Below are positions 1-8,494 of a DNA stretch of 64,000 nucleotides, piece after piece. A program made the position numbers and the translations under genes. The notes under the pieces were generated by a model. It saw only the letters and a list, made by a program, of their open reading frames with translations. It searched no databases and was not told the DNA's origin. The DNA is from Serinicoccus sediminis (GTDB lineage Bacteria > Actinomycetota > Actinomycetes > Actinomycetales > Dermatophilaceae), in contig NZ_SDVA01000006.1 in assembly GCF_004153545.1 (NCBI RefSeq), positions 144,895-208,894 on the forward strand, in the 5' to 3' direction. Numbering within the stretch: position 1 is the stretch's first letter; each line of letters begins with the position of its first letter.

Positions 1-2
1 GG

Positions 3-635
3 ATCGCGCTGCGCCAGGCCATGCGCGGCGGTGACCTGCCGACCTCGCTCTCCGACGACGAGCAGGACAGCGAGGCCTTCCTCGTGCTGCCGGTCCACCG
101 GGTGGCGGGGCAGACGAGGGACCGCGTGGTGTGGCTGGCCTCGCCGGAGAGCGTCGCCGCGCCGGAGAGCGCCGGCGCGGTGCTCTCCGCGGCACGGCGC
201 AGCGTCGACCTCGTGACCGAGACGCCGGTCGACGCGTGGCCGGAGGCGACCGGCCACGGCGCGCGCATCATCGCCCGGGCCATGGTGCCGGACGCGGAGG
301 AGCACGGCCACGACTCGGCGGTCCTCGCCGAGCTGGTGCGCCGGCTGCGGGCCGAGGGTCTGGACGTGCGGGAGGGTGTCGGCCACGGACCGCACGCGGT
401 CGACCTCGCCGTCGTCGCCGAGGACGACCCCCAGCGCTACGCCGTGGCCGTCGACGGCGACTCCCGGCCGGGCGCCGCCGGTGGCCCGGGCAGGGACGAC
501 GTGCGCCTGCGCCACGAGCAGCTGACGAGGATGGGCTGGAGCCCCGTCCGGGTCCGCACCACGGACGTCTTCACCGACCCGGCGCGCGAGGTCGCCCGGG
601 TCCTGCACGCCCTGCGCGAGCAGCCGCGGCGCTGA
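3..635 (+). CDS. C-terminal part of a large helicase-type protein with a Vsr/DUF559-like nuclease tail (5' truncated)
   Basis: The frame is already open at the window edge, so this is the end of a gene that starts outside; the Met at base 21 is probably internal. About 210 residues are visible. The last 100 residues (VDLAVVAEDDPQRYAVAVDGDS, then RDDVRLRHEQLTRMGW and VRTTDVFTDP) resemble the restriction-endonuclease-like fold that ends many actinobacterial superfamily I DNA helicase-related proteins (DUF4011/MTES_1575 type), where a conserved Asp precedes an RxxRxxxLxxxGW segment. In such proteins this domain is thought to cleave or bind DNA in repair or defence. Only the tail is seen, so the family is inferred from this domain; helicase motifs would lie upstream of the window. 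Confidence 0.55.
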   Translation: MALRQAMRGGDLPTSLSDDEQDSEAFLVLPVHRVAGQTRDRVVWLASPESVAAPESAGAVLSAARRSVDLVTETPVDAWPEATGHGARIIARAMVPDAEEHGHDSAVLAELVRRLRAEGLDVREGVGHGPHAVDLAVVAEDDPQRYAVAVDGDSRPGAAGGPGRDDVRLRHEQLTRMGWSPVRVRTTDVFTDPAREVARVLHALREQPRR

Positions 636-1007
636 TGGGCGCGACCGAGGGTGCCGCGGCCCGGGATGGTGCACCCGGGCGCCCTCCGCGCCGACGGCAT
701 ACCCGTCGCCGCGTGGTCGCCCCGCCCACCAACCCCGCCGCCGACCAGACCGACGAGGCTCCTGCTCCCGGTCGCCGGGATCCCGGGACGGCCGGTCGAG
801 GGCGGCGGGGCGGCGCCCCGGCCCGGCTGGACCCGCGTGACACCTGGATCCTCGAGCAGCGCCCCCCGCACTGGGACTAGCGACCACCCCACCCCGCACA
901 GGACGCGTGCTCAGGCCGCACAGGACGCGTGCTCAGGCCGCACCGGACGCGCGGTCAGCCCGCACAGGACGCGCGGTCAGGCCGCACCGGTGCCGTCAGG
1001 TGCGGGG
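636..1007. other. Intergenic region holding 22-bp tandem repeats
   Basis: No credible gene is seen between the nuclease-tail gene and mscL, which converge here. The stretch holds a short tandem repeat array (895-982, listed separately), one copy of the GGCATACC word near 696-703 and otherwise featureless GC-rich sequence. Open frames across it are low-complexity Arg/Pro/Gly translations. Confidence 0.6.
895..982. repeat. 22-bp tandem repeat, four copies
   Basis: Units start at 895, 917, 939 and 961, each 22 bp, of the form CGCACAGGACGCGTGCTCAG plus GC. Copies 1 and 2 are identical; copies 3 and 4 differ at a few positions (CACCGG for CACAGG, GCGGTC for GTGCTC). A degenerate fifth copy begins at 983. 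It lies just 3' of mscL between convergent genes. Confidence 0.85.
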
Positions 1008-1433
1008 CTACCGGGCGTCCGGGGCGGGCGTGGTGGTGCCGGGGGTCCGGCCGGCCAGCAGGTCGCGGATCTCCCGCAGGGTCGCGACCTCCTCGGAGAC
1101 GACCTCGGCCTCGGCCTCCTTGTGGCGGTTCACGTGCTCGGTGAACCGGTTCATCGGGCCGACCAGCACGAAGTAGACGACCGCCGCGGTGATGAGGAAG
1201 ACGATGATCGCGTTGATGATCGCCGCGAAGTCCATCGCGGTGTCGGGCCGGCCGTTGACGATCTCGAACTTCAGACCCTCCACCTCCGCGCCGCCGGCGG
1301 CGTTGAGCAGCGGGGTGATGACGTTGGAGACGATGGTGTCGACGACGGCGGCGAAGGCCGACCCCACGACGACCGCGACGGCCAGCTCGATGACGTTGCC
1401 GCGCATGATGAAGTCTCTGAAGCCGGTGAGCAT
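1008..1433 (-). CDS. mscL: Large-conductance mechanosensitive channel MscL
   Basis: MscL is a homopentameric inner-membrane channel that opens under membrane tension and releases solutes on hypo-osmotic shock. The 141-residue product has the classic N-terminus MLTGFRDFIMRGNVIELAVA, a first membrane helix (about residues 15-40), a periplasmic loop, a second helix (about 70-95, IINAIIVFLITAAVVYFVLV) and a charged cytoplasmic helix (EAEVVSEEVATLREIRDLL). Length is normal for the family. The ATG at 1433 is chosen because it gives the family N-terminus and is preceded by the ribosome site AGGAGAGG; longer upstream extensions in frame are not supported. The next gene, on the same strand upstream, is the SAF-domain protein, a common actinobacterial neighbour. 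Confidence 0.95.
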   Translation of the reverse strand: MLTGFRDFIMRGNVIELAVAVVVGSAFAAVVDTIVSNVITPLLNAAGGAEVEGLKFEIVNGRPDTAMDFAAIINAIIVFLITAAVVYFVLVGPMNRFTEHVNRHKEAEAEVVSEEVATLREIRDLLAGRTPGTTTPAPDAR

Positions 1434-1567
1434 GGCCTCTCCTCTCGGTGCGTGCGCGCGGCAGGCCGCTGCGCACGTGCTGGTGTCGGACGTGGGTGGC
1501 CCGCGCCGTGCCCGGCCCCTGGCGCCACGGCAGGGAGTATAGGCAGAGCCGGGCCGCCCGCCCGCGC

Positions 1568-2203
1568 CTATCGAGGGGGCGGCCGCAGCGCCAGGAGCAG
1601 CGCGGCGCCGACCGGGTCCGCCCCGCGGGCGGCGGCCAGCGCGCCCGCCGTGCTCTCGTCCACGGCCAGCCACACCCCCGGCGCCTCCCCGGCACGGGCC
1701 TGCAGGACCAGAGCCTCCTCGGCGACCACGGTGCCGTCCACCGGCGAGTGCACGTCGACCTCGTCCCCGGCCGCGAGCGCTTCGGCGACGACGCCGTCGC
1801 CCAGCGGCACGAAGACGGCCACCCTCCCCGGGAGGCCCTCGAGCAGCCCGGAGGTGCGCAGGTCGCCACCGGTCAGCACCTCTCCTGCCTGCAGCGGGAC
1901 GGCCAGCCGCGCGCCCTCCGCGGGCGGGTGGTCCAGGGCGCCGGCGGGGAGGGCCGTCGGCGGCAGTCGACGCACCTCGGTGTCCCCCTCCCGCAGGCCG
2001 GCGCCGACGGGGAGCATGCGGGTGGCCACGACGACCGGCACGTCCTCCGGCCCGGGCCGGGACAGGACGAGGTGGAGGCCACCACCGACGACGGCCGCCG
2101 CCAGCACGGCCGCCACCCAGCGGCGGGCCGAGGGCAGGGCGCGCACGTGCTGCAGCCGCCTGCCGCGTCGTCGGCGGGCGGGGCGTCCGGCGGGTGGGGT
2201 CAC
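1568..2203 (-). CDS. SAF-domain protein, CpaB/RcpC-like
   Basis: A 211-residue protein with a basic N-terminus, one membrane helix (about residues 30-48, WVAAVLAAAVVGGGLHLVL) and a SAF domain (VVVATRMLPVGAGLREGDTEVRRLP). The rest resembles the beta-rich part of CpaB/RcpC, which acts in Flp/Tad pilus assembly. No other pilus genes are visible in the window, so a pilus role is only a family association; stand-alone SAF proteins beside mscL and fmdB are common in actinobacteria. The GTG start at 2203 is chosen because a -10 box TAGCGT lies 7 nt before it, as expected for a leaderless transcript; no ribosome site is visible. Confidence 0.75.
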   Translation of the reverse strand: MTPPAGRPARRRRGRRLQHVRALPSARRWVAAVLAAAVVGGGLHLVLSRPGPEDVPVVVATRMLPVGAGLREGDTEVRRLPPTALPAGALDHPPAEGARLAVPLQAGEVLTGGDLRTSGLLEGLPGRVAVFVPLGDGVVAEALAAGDEVDVHSPVDGTVVAEEALVLQARAGEAPGVWLAVDESTAGALAAARGADPVGAALLLALRPPPR

Positions 2204-2210
2204 CCCGGCG

Positions 2211-2216
2211 ACGCTA
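2211..2216 (-). promoter_or_regulatory. -10 box TAGCGT of the SAF-domain gene (leaderless)
   Basis: On the minus strand TAGCGT sits 7 nt before the GTG at 2203, fitting the actinobacterial TANNNT -10 with transcription starting at the start codon. Confidence 0.5.
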
Positions 2217-2243
2217 GGCGCCGGACCCCGGCGGGGACAGGGT

Positions 2244-2678
2244 TCAGGCCGAGCCTGTGGACGACGAGCCGGACCCCGCGGAGGATGTGGACGACGCCGT
2301 CCCGCCAGACCCCTTCTGGGACGACGAGGGGGCCCCGCCCGAGCCGCTCGTGTCGGAGCCGCCCGACCCGGAGCCACCCTTGTCCGACCCGCTCGAGGCA
2401 GACCCGCCGGACGACCCCCCGGAGGCCGACCCGCTCTCGGAGCCACCCTTGTCCGACCCGCCGGAGGAGGATCCCCCGCCCGAGCCCGACCCGGAGCCCG
2501 AGCTCCGCGAGTCGGTCCGGTAGAAGCCCGACCCCTTGAAGACGACGCCGACGGCGCTGAAGACCTTGCGCAACCTGCCCTCGCACTCGGGGCAGACCGT
2601 CAGGGTGTCGTCGGTGAAGGCCTGCTGGATGTCGAAGGCGTGGCCGCAGTCCTTGCAGGCGTATGAATACGTGGGCAC
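2244..2678 (-). CDS. FmdB-family zinc-ribbon protein with long Ser/Gly tail
   Basis: The N-terminal 45 residues (MPTYSYACKDCGHAFDIQQA, later VCPECEGRLRKVFS) form a small zinc ribbon with two CxxC pairs, the FmdB/PF09723 family once linked to regulation of formamide and amide metabolism; its real function is unclear. Residues after about 58 are almost only Ser, Gly, Asp and Lys (GSGSGSGGGSSSGGSDKGG and similar), an extreme low-complexity tail that varies between species. The start is GTG at 2678, with TAGAAT 8 nt before it. It is divergent from the penicillin-acylase-family gene, and the two share a 60-bp promoter region. Confidence 0.85.
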   Translation of the reverse strand: MPTYSYACKDCGHAFDIQQAFTDDTLTVCPECEGRLRKVFSAVGVVFKGSGFYRTDSRSSGSGSGSGGGSSSGGSDKGGSESGSASGGSSGGSASSGSDKGGSGSGGSDTSGSGGAPSSSQKGSGGTASSTSSAGSGSSSTGSA

Positions 2679-2686
2679 GAGCCGGG

Positions 2687-2692
2687 ATTCTA
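2687..2692 (-). promoter_or_regulatory. -10 box TAGAAT of the FmdB-family gene
   Basis: TAGAAT on the minus strand lies 8 nt before the GTG start at 2678, suggesting a leaderless or nearly leaderless mRNA. Confidence 0.55.
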
Positions 2693-2725
2693 CGTCGCCT
2701 CCCTGCCCACCCGCGCACCGTCACC

Positions 2726-2731
2726 TAGGCT
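2726..2731 (+). promoter_or_regulatory. -10 box TAGGCT of the penicillin-acylase-family gene
   Basis: TAGGCT lies 7 nt before the GTG at 2739, the same spacing seen at many genes in this window. It supports that GTG as the start. Confidence 0.55.
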
Positions 2732-2738
2732 GGGGGCC

Positions 2739-5423
2739 GTGCCCCGTCCCCTCTGGCAACGTCTGGCCGTGCCCGTCGCCGCGATCCTCGTGGTCGTCGT
2801 GGTCGCCACGGCCGTCATCGCCGTCGGCCTGACCCGGCGGGGGTTCCCGCAGGTCTCGGGGGAGCAGGAGGTGGCCGGTCTCGACGCCGAGGTGGAGGTG
2901 GTCCGGGACGACCTGGGCGTCGCGCACATCTACGCCGACACCGCCGAGGACCTCTTCCGGGCGCAGGGCTACGTCGCCGCCCAGGACCGGTTCTTCCAGA
3001 TGGACCTGCGGCGGCACATCGTCAGCGGCCGGCTCTCCGAGCTGGTGGGCGAGGGCGGCCTGGAGACCGACAAGGTCATCCGGACGCTGGGGTGGCGGAG
3101 GGTCGCCGAGCAGGAGCTGTCCCTGCTCTCGCCCGAGGCGCGGACCTACCTCGCCGCCTACGCCGCCGGCGTCAACGCCTACATCGACAGCCGCAACGGC
3201 CCCTCGAACCTGGGCCTGGAGTACGTCCTCCTCTCCTCCAGCGCCCCCGGCTACACCGTCCGCCCGTGGGACGAGGTCGACTCCCTCGCCTGGCTCAAGG
3301 CCATGGCCTGGGACCTGCGCGGCAACTACGCCGACGAGCTGGCGCGCGGGCGCCTCGTCGGCCAGGTCTCGCTGGACCAGCTCGAGACGCTCTACCCCGA
3401 CTACCCCTACGACGAGCACCCGCCGATCCTGGACCGCAGCGAGTGGACCCCGCCGCAGAGCTCGCCGCGCGGGGTGACCGACAGCCGCGGCGGGGCCCGG
3501 GGCACGGTCCTCGCGCCGGTGCCCGGCCAGGAGGACGCGGCCGACCTCTCGGGCCGCGGCGAGCCGGTGGCCCCCGACGGCCCGATCCTGGACGAGACGC
3601 GGCAGTGGCTCGCGGGGTCGCCCCAGGACGCCTTCGCCGACACCACGACCGCCCTCGCGGCCGTGCCCGAGCTCATGGGCTCCGGCGAGGGCATCGGCTC
3701 CAACTCGTGGGTCGTCTCCGGCGACCACACGGAGACGGGTATGCCGCTGCTCGCCAACGACCCGCACCTCGCCATCTCCCAGCCCGGGATCTGGATGCAG
3801 AGCGGTCTGCACTGCCGCGAGCTGAGCGAGGAGTGCCCCTTCGACGTCACCGGCTTCACCTTCGCCGGCCTGCCCGGGGTCGTCATCGGCCACAACCGGT
3901 CCATCGCCTGGGGCTTCACCAACCTCGACCCCGACGTCACCGACTTCTACCTCGAGGACACCGTGGACGACACGGTCCTGCGGGACGAGGACTACGTCGC
4001 CATGGACGTCCGCACCGAGACCATCCGGGTGGCCGGCGGCGACGACGTCGAGCTCACGGTGCGGGAGACCTCGCACGGGCCGATCGTCTCCGACGTGCTG
4101 GAGGCGGCCGGGGCCATGGGCGACAACGGCCCGCTCGACGGCGTCGCCACGTCGCGGGACTTCGAGGTGGCCCTGCGCTGGACCGGGCTGGAGCCCGCCC
4201 GCACCGCCGAGGCCGTCTTCGCCCTCAACGCGGCCAGCGACTGGGAGGAGTTCCGCTCCGCGGCCGAGCTCTTCGCGGTCCCCTCGCAGAACCTCCTCTA
4301 CGCCGACACCGAGGGCAACATCGGCTACCAGGCGCCGGGCCTGGTGCCGGTCCGGCGCAGCGCCACGCACGCGACCCCGCCCGGCTACTACCCGGCGCCC
4401 GGCTGGGACGACCAGTACGCCTGGCGCGGGTGGGTCGACTTCGACGACCTGCCGACGGCCTACAACCCCGAGGACGGCATGATCGTCGCCGCCAACCAGG
4501 CGGTCGTGCGGGGCACCACCCCGTTCCTCACGACGGAGTACGACAAGGGCTACCGCTCGACGCGCATCCTGGAGCTGCTGCAGCAGCACCTGGGCGAAGG
4601 CCCGCTCACCAGCGCCGACATGAACGAGATCCAGCTGGACGACACCAGCACCTTCGCCCTCGACCTCGTGCCCTTCCTCACCGCGGTCGACCTCGAGGGG
4701 GAGTTCTACACCGAGCCGCAGGCCATGCTGCGCGACTGGGACGGCACCTCGCCGGCGGACGGCGAGCAGACCGCAGCGGCCGCCTACTTCTACGCCGTCT
4801 ACGACAACCTGCTCGAGGCGGTCTTCGACGACGAGCTGCCGCCCGACCTGGGCGCGACCGGCAACTCCCGGTCGATGCAGATCATGGCCGACCTCATGGC
4901 CTCGCCGGAGAGCGTCTGGTGGGACGACCAGCGCACCCCCGGCGTCGTCGAGTCCCGGGACGAGGTGCTGCGGACCGCGCTGGTCGACGCGCGCCTCGAC
5001 CTCACCCGGCAGATCTCCAAGGACCCCGCCGACTGGACGTGGGGTGAGCTGCACCGGGCCCACCTCCGGCACCAGGTGCTGGGTGACGAGGGGATGCCCG
5101 GAGTGGTGCAGGACATCGTCAACCGCGGTCCGTTCCCCGTCCCGGGCAGCAGCGCCATGGTCAACGCGATGAACTGGGACGCCGCCACCGACAGCTTCGA
5201 CGTCACCTCGGCGCCCTCCATGCGGATGGTCGTCGACCTGGCGGACCTGGACGCCTCCACGTGGGTCAACCAGACGGGCACCTCAGGGCACCCGTTCCAC
5301 CCCAACTACGACGACCAGACCCGGGCCTGGATCGAGGGCGACACCTACCCGTGGGCCTTCACCCGGGCCGCCGTCGACGAGGCCGGCAGGCAGACGCTCA
5401 CCCTGCTGCCCGGCGAGGGCTGA
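2739..5423 (+). CDS. Penicillin acylase family protein (Ntn hydrolase)
   Basis: Members of this family are secreted amidases that self-cleave into two chains and use the new N-terminal Ser of the beta chain to hydrolyse amides such as acyl-homoserine lactones or beta-lactam side chains; the natural substrate here is unknown. The 894-residue protein has an N-terminal membrane/signal segment (residues about 8-30), an alpha-chain region, a Gly/Pro-rich spacer (240-310) and the cleavage site EGIGSNSWVVSG, which makes Ser321 the predicted nucleophile. Further family motifs are LLANDPHL, GFTFAGLPGVVIGHN and AWGFTNLDPDVTDFY. Length is usual for the family. The GTG start is supported by the -10 box 7 nt upstream. 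It ends one base before the stop of the convergent cyclo-ligase gene. Confidence 0.93.
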   Translation: MPRPLWQRLAVPVAAILVVVVVATAVIAVGLTRRGFPQVSGEQEVAGLDAEVEVVRDDLGVAHIYADTAEDLFRAQGYVAAQDRFFQMDLRRHIVSGRLSELVGEGGLETDKVIRTLGWRRVAEQELSLLSPEARTYLAAYAAGVNAYIDSRNGPSNLGLEYVLLSSSAPGYTVRPWDEVDSLAWLKAMAWDLRGNYADELARGRLVGQVSLDQLETLYPDYPYDEHPPILDRSEWTPPQSSPRGVTDSRGGARGTVLAPVPGQEDAADLSGRGEPVAPDGPILDETRQWLAGSPQDAFADTTTALAAVPELMGSGEGIGSNSWVVSGDHTETGMPLLANDPHLAISQPGIWMQSGLHCRELSEECPFDVTGFTFAGLPGVVIGHNRSIAWGFTNLDPDVTDFYLEDTVDDTVLRDEDYVAMDVRTETIRVAGGDDVELTVRETSHGPIVSDVLEAAGAMGDNGPLDGVATSRDFEVALRWTGLEPARTAEAVFALNAASDWEEFRSAAELFAVPSQNLLYADTEGNIGYQAPGLVPVRRSATHATPPGYYPAPGWDDQYAWRGWVDFDDLPTAYNPEDGMIVAANQAVVRGTTPFLTTEYDKGYRSTRILELLQQHLGEGPLTSADMNEIQLDDTSTFALDLVPFLTAVDLEGEFYTEPQAMLRDWDGTSPADGEQTAAAAYFYAVYDNLLEAVFDDELPPDLGATGNSRSMQIMADLMASPESVWWDDQRTPGVVESRDEVLRTALVDARLDLTRQISKDPADWTWGELHRAHLRHQVLGDEGMPGVVQDIVNRGPFPVPGSSAMVNAMNWDAATDSFDVTSAPSMRMVVDLADLDASTWVNQTGTSGHPFHPNYDDQTRAWIEGDTYPWAFTRAAVDEAGRQTLTLLPGEG

Positions 5424-6053
5424 TCAGCCCAGCGGGACGGGCTGCACCCCCGTCGAGGGGCGCAGCACCGCGTCGACCACGGCGTCGTGGTCGGCCGCCG
5501 GCACCTGTGGGACGACCTCGTGGTCGTGCAGCACCAGGACGACCTGAGCGCCCCCGCTGAGCTCGCGCATCCGCGGGAGCACGGTGTCGTAGTAGCCCCC
5601 GCCCTGCCCGAGCCGCACCCCCGCGGTCGACACCGCCAACCCCGGCACGAAGGCCAGGTCCACCGCCCGCAGGGCGTCCTCGCCCAGCGGGGTCCGGCCC
5701 GCGTCGTCGAGGTCGGCCCAGTCCAGCCGGGGCCGATCGAGGGTCAGCGGCACCAGCACCCGGACCCCCGCGCGTCGCAGCGCGTCGGTCAGCCCGTCGA
5801 CCGGTGGCTCGGTGCGCATCGGCTCGTAGGCGGTGACCGTCAGGCCCGCGACGTCGTCGCGGCCCCGGCCCGCGGCATACCGGCGCAGATGCCCGACCCC
5901 GGCCTCGGCAAGGGCCTGCGCGACCCCCGACCGCTCCTGCTCGCCCCAGCCCCGGACGAGCTCGCGCCGGGCCGCGCGCACCAGGGACCGCCAGGCCGCC
6001 TTGTCGGCGACCACGTCGCCGCTGGGGCGGAAGGCCGGCAGCGCACCACTCAT
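5424..6053 (-). CDS. 5-formyltetrahydrofolate cyclo-ligase
   Basis: This enzyme (MTHFS, YgfA family) uses ATP to turn 5-formyl-THF into 5,10-methenyl-THF, returning the storage form to one-carbon metabolism. The 209-residue protein has the family order: N-terminal basic helix (KAAWRSLVRAARRELV), EPMRTEPPVDGL region, and the nucleotide/Mg motif VRLGQGGGYYDTVLPRM (about residues 146-162). It is convergent with and abuts the acylase gene and is divergent from moeA; in actinobacteria it typically sits next to the gephyrin-like moeA/glp gene, as here. ATG at 6053 is the natural start. Confidence 0.93.
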   Translation of the reverse strand: MSGALPAFRPSGDVVADKAAWRSLVRAARRELVRGWGEQERSGVAQALAEAGVGHLRRYAAGRGRDDVAGLTVTAYEPMRTEPPVDGLTDALRRAGVRVLVPLTLDRPRLDWADLDDAGRTPLGEDALRAVDLAFVPGLAVSTAGVRLGQGGGYYDTVLPRMRELSGGAQVVLVLHDHEVVPQVPAADHDAVVDAVLRPSTGVQPVPLG

Positions 6054-6078
6054 GGGGCCCGATTGTGGCGCATGCTCC

Positions 6079-6084
6079 TAGGGT
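6079..6084 (+). promoter_or_regulatory. -10 box TAGGGT of moeA/glp
   Basis: TAGGGT ends 6 nt before the moeA ATG at 6091, and there is no ribosome site in the gap, which fits a leaderless mRNA. Confidence 0.55.
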
Positions 6085-6090
6085 GGGGCC

Positions 6091-7398
6091 ATGAGATCCG
6101 TCGACGAGCACCTCGACGCCGTGCTGGCCCAGATCGAGCCGGTCGCCGCCGTCACCCTGCCGGTCCGCCGCGCCCTCGGACTGGTCACCACGGCGGACGT
6201 CCGCAGCCTGGCCGACCTGCCCCGCTTCGACAACTCCTCGATGGACGGGTATGCCGTGCGCCGCGCCGACCTCGACGGCGCCTCCCCGGAGAGCCCCGTC
6301 GTGCTGCCGGTCGCCGGCGACATCGCGGCGGGCGACCAACGGCGACATACGCTGGCACCGGGCCAGGTGTGGCGGATCATGACCGGCGCGCCGCTGCCGG
6401 AGGGCGCCGACGCCGTCGTCAAGGTCGAGGACACCGACGCCCATCCGCACGAGCCGCAGCTGCGGGTGCAGCCCGACGAGGGCGCCAACATCCGGCGGGC
6501 GGGGGAGGACGTGCACGCCGGGGACCTCGTGCTGTCCGCGGGCAGCCGGGTCGGCGCCGGTCAGATCGCGGCGCTGCTCTCGGCCGGGGTGCACGAGGTC
6601 GAGGTCGTCGGCCCCGTGCGGGTGGCGATCCTGTCCACCGGTGACGAGCTGGTTCGACCCGGCGAGCCGGTCGGACCGGGACAGATCGTCGACTCCAACG
6701 GGCCCATGCTCGAGGCTCTCGTGCGCGAGGCCGGGGCCTACGTCGTCCACGTGGGTCACCTGCCGGACGACGAGGGCGCCACCCGTCGCCAGGTGCACCG
6801 CCAGCTCGAGCACGCGGATCTCGTCATCACCACGGGCGGGGTGAGCAAGGGCGAGTTCGACATCGTCAAGAAGGTGCTCACGGGCGAGGGGTCCATGGAG
6901 TTCGTCGAGGTGGCGATGCAGCCCGGGAAGCCGCAGGGGTTCGGGGTGCTCGGGCGTCGCGACGTGCCGGTCTTCACGCTGCCCGGCAACCCGGTGAGCA
7001 CGCTCGTCAGCTTCGAGGTCTTCGTCCGCCCGGCGCTGCAGCGCCGGGCGGGCCGTCGCGAGGGGGGCCGCCTCGCGACCGGTCTCGCCACGCAGGGGTG
7101 GCGCAGCTCGCCGGAGCGGCAGACCTACACCCGCGTCCGGGTGGACCGGGACCCCACGGGGGCGTATGCCGTCTCCCCGGCGGGCGGGGCCGGCTCGCAC
7201 CTCGTCGCCCCGCTCGCGACCGCCGACGCCCTCGCCGTCTCCGACCCCGAGGCCACCGAGGTCGCGGCCGGGTCCGAGGTGGACCTCATCCTGCTGCGCC
7301 CGCGCGCCGAGATCGACGCCCGCCTGAGCGACGACGCCGAGCGCGCCGTGGCGGAGCGCGACCGGGCTGGTGGGGCGCCGCACGGGGACGGGCGATGA
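6091..7398 (+). CDS. moeA: MoeA/gephyrin-like molybdopterin molybdenumtransferase (possible Glp)
   Basis: MoeA inserts molybdate into adenylylated molybdopterin in the cytoplasm. The 435-residue protein has the MoeA N-terminal motif DNSSMDGYAVR (residues 48-58), the MoCF-binding domain (VAILSTGDELVRPGEPVGPG; TTGGVSKGEFD in place of the usual TTGGVSVGDYD) and the C-terminal domain IV after LPGNPVSTLVSFEVF. Synteny changes the likely role: cyclo-ligase upstream, and a RimJ-type acetyltransferase and SepX/GlpR downstream, is the corynebacterial glp locus, where the MoeA paralogue Glp binds FtsZ and the membrane protein GlpR. Here moaC follows with an ATGA overlap, so a cofactor role is also likely. 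Whether it does one job or both cannot be told from sequence. Confidence 0.9.
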   Translation: MRSVDEHLDAVLAQIEPVAAVTLPVRRALGLVTTADVRSLADLPRFDNSSMDGYAVRRADLDGASPESPVVLPVAGDIAAGDQRRHTLAPGQVWRIMTGAPLPEGADAVVKVEDTDAHPHEPQLRVQPDEGANIRRAGEDVHAGDLVLSAGSRVGAGQIAALLSAGVHEVEVVGPVRVAILSTGDELVRPGEPVGPGQIVDSNGPMLEALVREAGAYVVHVGHLPDDEGATRRQVHRQLEHADLVITTGGVSKGEFDIVKKVLTGEGSMEFVEVAMQPGKPQGFGVLGRRDVPVFTLPGNPVSTLVSFEVFVRPALQRRAGRREGGRLATGLATQGWRSSPERQTYTRVRVDRDPTGAYAVSPAGGAGSHLVAPLATADALAVSDPEATEVAAGSEVDLILLRPRAEIDARLSDDAERAVAERDRAGGAPHGDGR

Positions 7399-7871
7399 CC
7401 GACCGGCTCACGCACCTGCGGGCCGACGGCACGGCCTACATGGTGGACGTCAGCGGCAAGGAGGTGACCGCCCGCACGGCGACCGCCCGGGGCCGGGTGG
7501 ACCTGTCCGCCGAGGCCGTCGAGGCGCTGCGCGGGGGGACCGTGCCCAAGGGCGACGCCCTCGGCGTGGCCCGGGTGGCCGGCCTGCAGGCCGCCAAGCG
7601 CACCCCCGACCTCGTCCCGCTGTGCCACCCCGTCGCGATCCACGGCGTGGAGGTGGACCTCGAGGTCGACGACGACGGGGTGGAGATCCGGGCGACGGTG
7701 CGCACGGCGGACCGGACCGGCATCGAGATGGAGGCGCTGACCTGCGTCAGCGTCGCCGCCCTCACGCTCATCGACATGGTCAAGGCGGTCGACCGGCTCG
7801 CCGTCGTGACCGGTGTGCGGGTGGTCGCGAAGTCGGGCGGGCGCTCCGGGGACTGGGTGCGCGAGGAGTGA
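7395..7871 (+). CDS. moaC: Cyclic pyranopterin monophosphate synthase MoaC
   Basis: MoaC makes cyclic pyranopterin monophosphate from the MoaA product in the first stage of molybdenum-cofactor synthesis. The 158-residue protein shows LTHLRADGTAYMVDVSGK, the active-site stretch LVPLCHPVAIHGVEVD and the GIEMEALTCVSVAALTLIDM helix, all hallmarks of MoaC; length is normal. The ATG at 7395 overlaps the moeA stop (ATGA), showing translational coupling. No moaA is present in the window, so the rest of the pathway must be elsewhere. Confidence 0.95.
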   Translation: MTDRLTHLRADGTAYMVDVSGKEVTARTATARGRVDLSAEAVEALRGGTVPKGDALGVARVAGLQAAKRTPDLVPLCHPVAIHGVEVDLEVDDDGVEIRATVRTADRTGIEMEALTCVSVAALTLIDMVKAVDRLAVVTGVRVVAKSGGRSGDWVREE

Positions 7872-8494
7872 GCTGGGCCTGGCCGACGCGGGTGCGTCAC
7901 GAGCTGCCGGACGGGCGCCGGCTCACCCTGCGTGGCCTGACCCGCGGCGACCGGGCCGAGTGGGAGGACCTGCGGCAGCGCAACGCCGCCTGGCTCCGCC
8001 CGTGGGAGTCCACCGCGCCGGAGGACCGTTCGCGCTCGCTGCCCTTCCACCCGATGCGGCGGGTCCTGGACCGCGGCGCCCGCGACGGGCTGCTCCTGCC
8101 GTTCGTCATCGACGTGGACGGGCGGATCGTCGGCCAGATGCAGCTCTTCGACGTCCTGTGGGGTGCCCGCCGGTCAGGGTGGGCGGGCTACTGGCTGGAC
8201 CGCGGGGCCACCGGACGCGGGACCGCCACCTGGGCGCTGGCCGCACTGGTCGACCACGCGCTGCTCGAGGTGGGCCTGCACCGGGTCGAGGTGGCGGTCC
8301 GCCCCGAGAACACCGCGTCCCTGGCCGTCGTGGCCCGGCTCGGCCTGCCCGAGGAGGGGCTGCAGCGCGGCCTCATGCACGTCGACGGGAGGTGGGCCGA
8401 CCACCGGTCCTTCGCGGTCCTCCTCGGCGACCTGCGACCCGGCGGGTACGCCCCCGGCGGGCTCGTCGCGCGCCTGCACGGCAGGGCCGGCTGA
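7868..8494 (+). CDS. GNAT acetyltransferase, RimJ/RimL type
   Basis: A 208-residue member of the GNAT superfamily that transfers acetyl from acetyl-CoA to a protein N-terminus or amine; RimJ/RimL act on ribosomal proteins, but the target here is unknown. Features include RLTLRGLTRGDRAEWEDLR at the N-terminus, VIDVDGRIVGQMQLFDV, the acetyl-CoA loop region GYWLDRGATGRGTATWAL and the C-terminal HRVEVAVRPENTASLAVVARLGL. The GTG at 7868 overlaps the moaC stop; an alternative GTG at 7892 lies just downstream. Its position between moeA/moaC and sepX is conserved in actinobacteria. Confidence 0.85.
   Translation: MSWAWPTRVRHELPDGRRLTLRGLTRGDRAEWEDLRQRNAAWLRPWESTAPEDRSRSLPFHPMRRVLDRGARDGLLLPFVIDVDGRIVGQMQLFDVLWGARRSGWAGYWLDRGATGRGTATWALAALVDHALLEVGLHRVEVAVRPENTASLAVVARLGLPEEGLQRGLMHVDGRWADHRSFAVLLGDLRPGGYAPGGLVARLHGRAG

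Noticed and set aside
895..982. CRISPR array
   Set aside because: 22-bp units with no spacers.
2244..2540. Ser/Gly tail of the FmdB protein as a frameshift product
   Set aside because: The frame is continuous, the tail is the same low-complexity type throughout, and such tails are usual in actinobacterial FmdB proteins.
2721..5072. Long open frame antisense to the penicillin-acylase-family gene
   Set aside because: Low-complexity translation without domains; it mirrors the codon bias of a certain gene on the other strand, as expected at this GC content.
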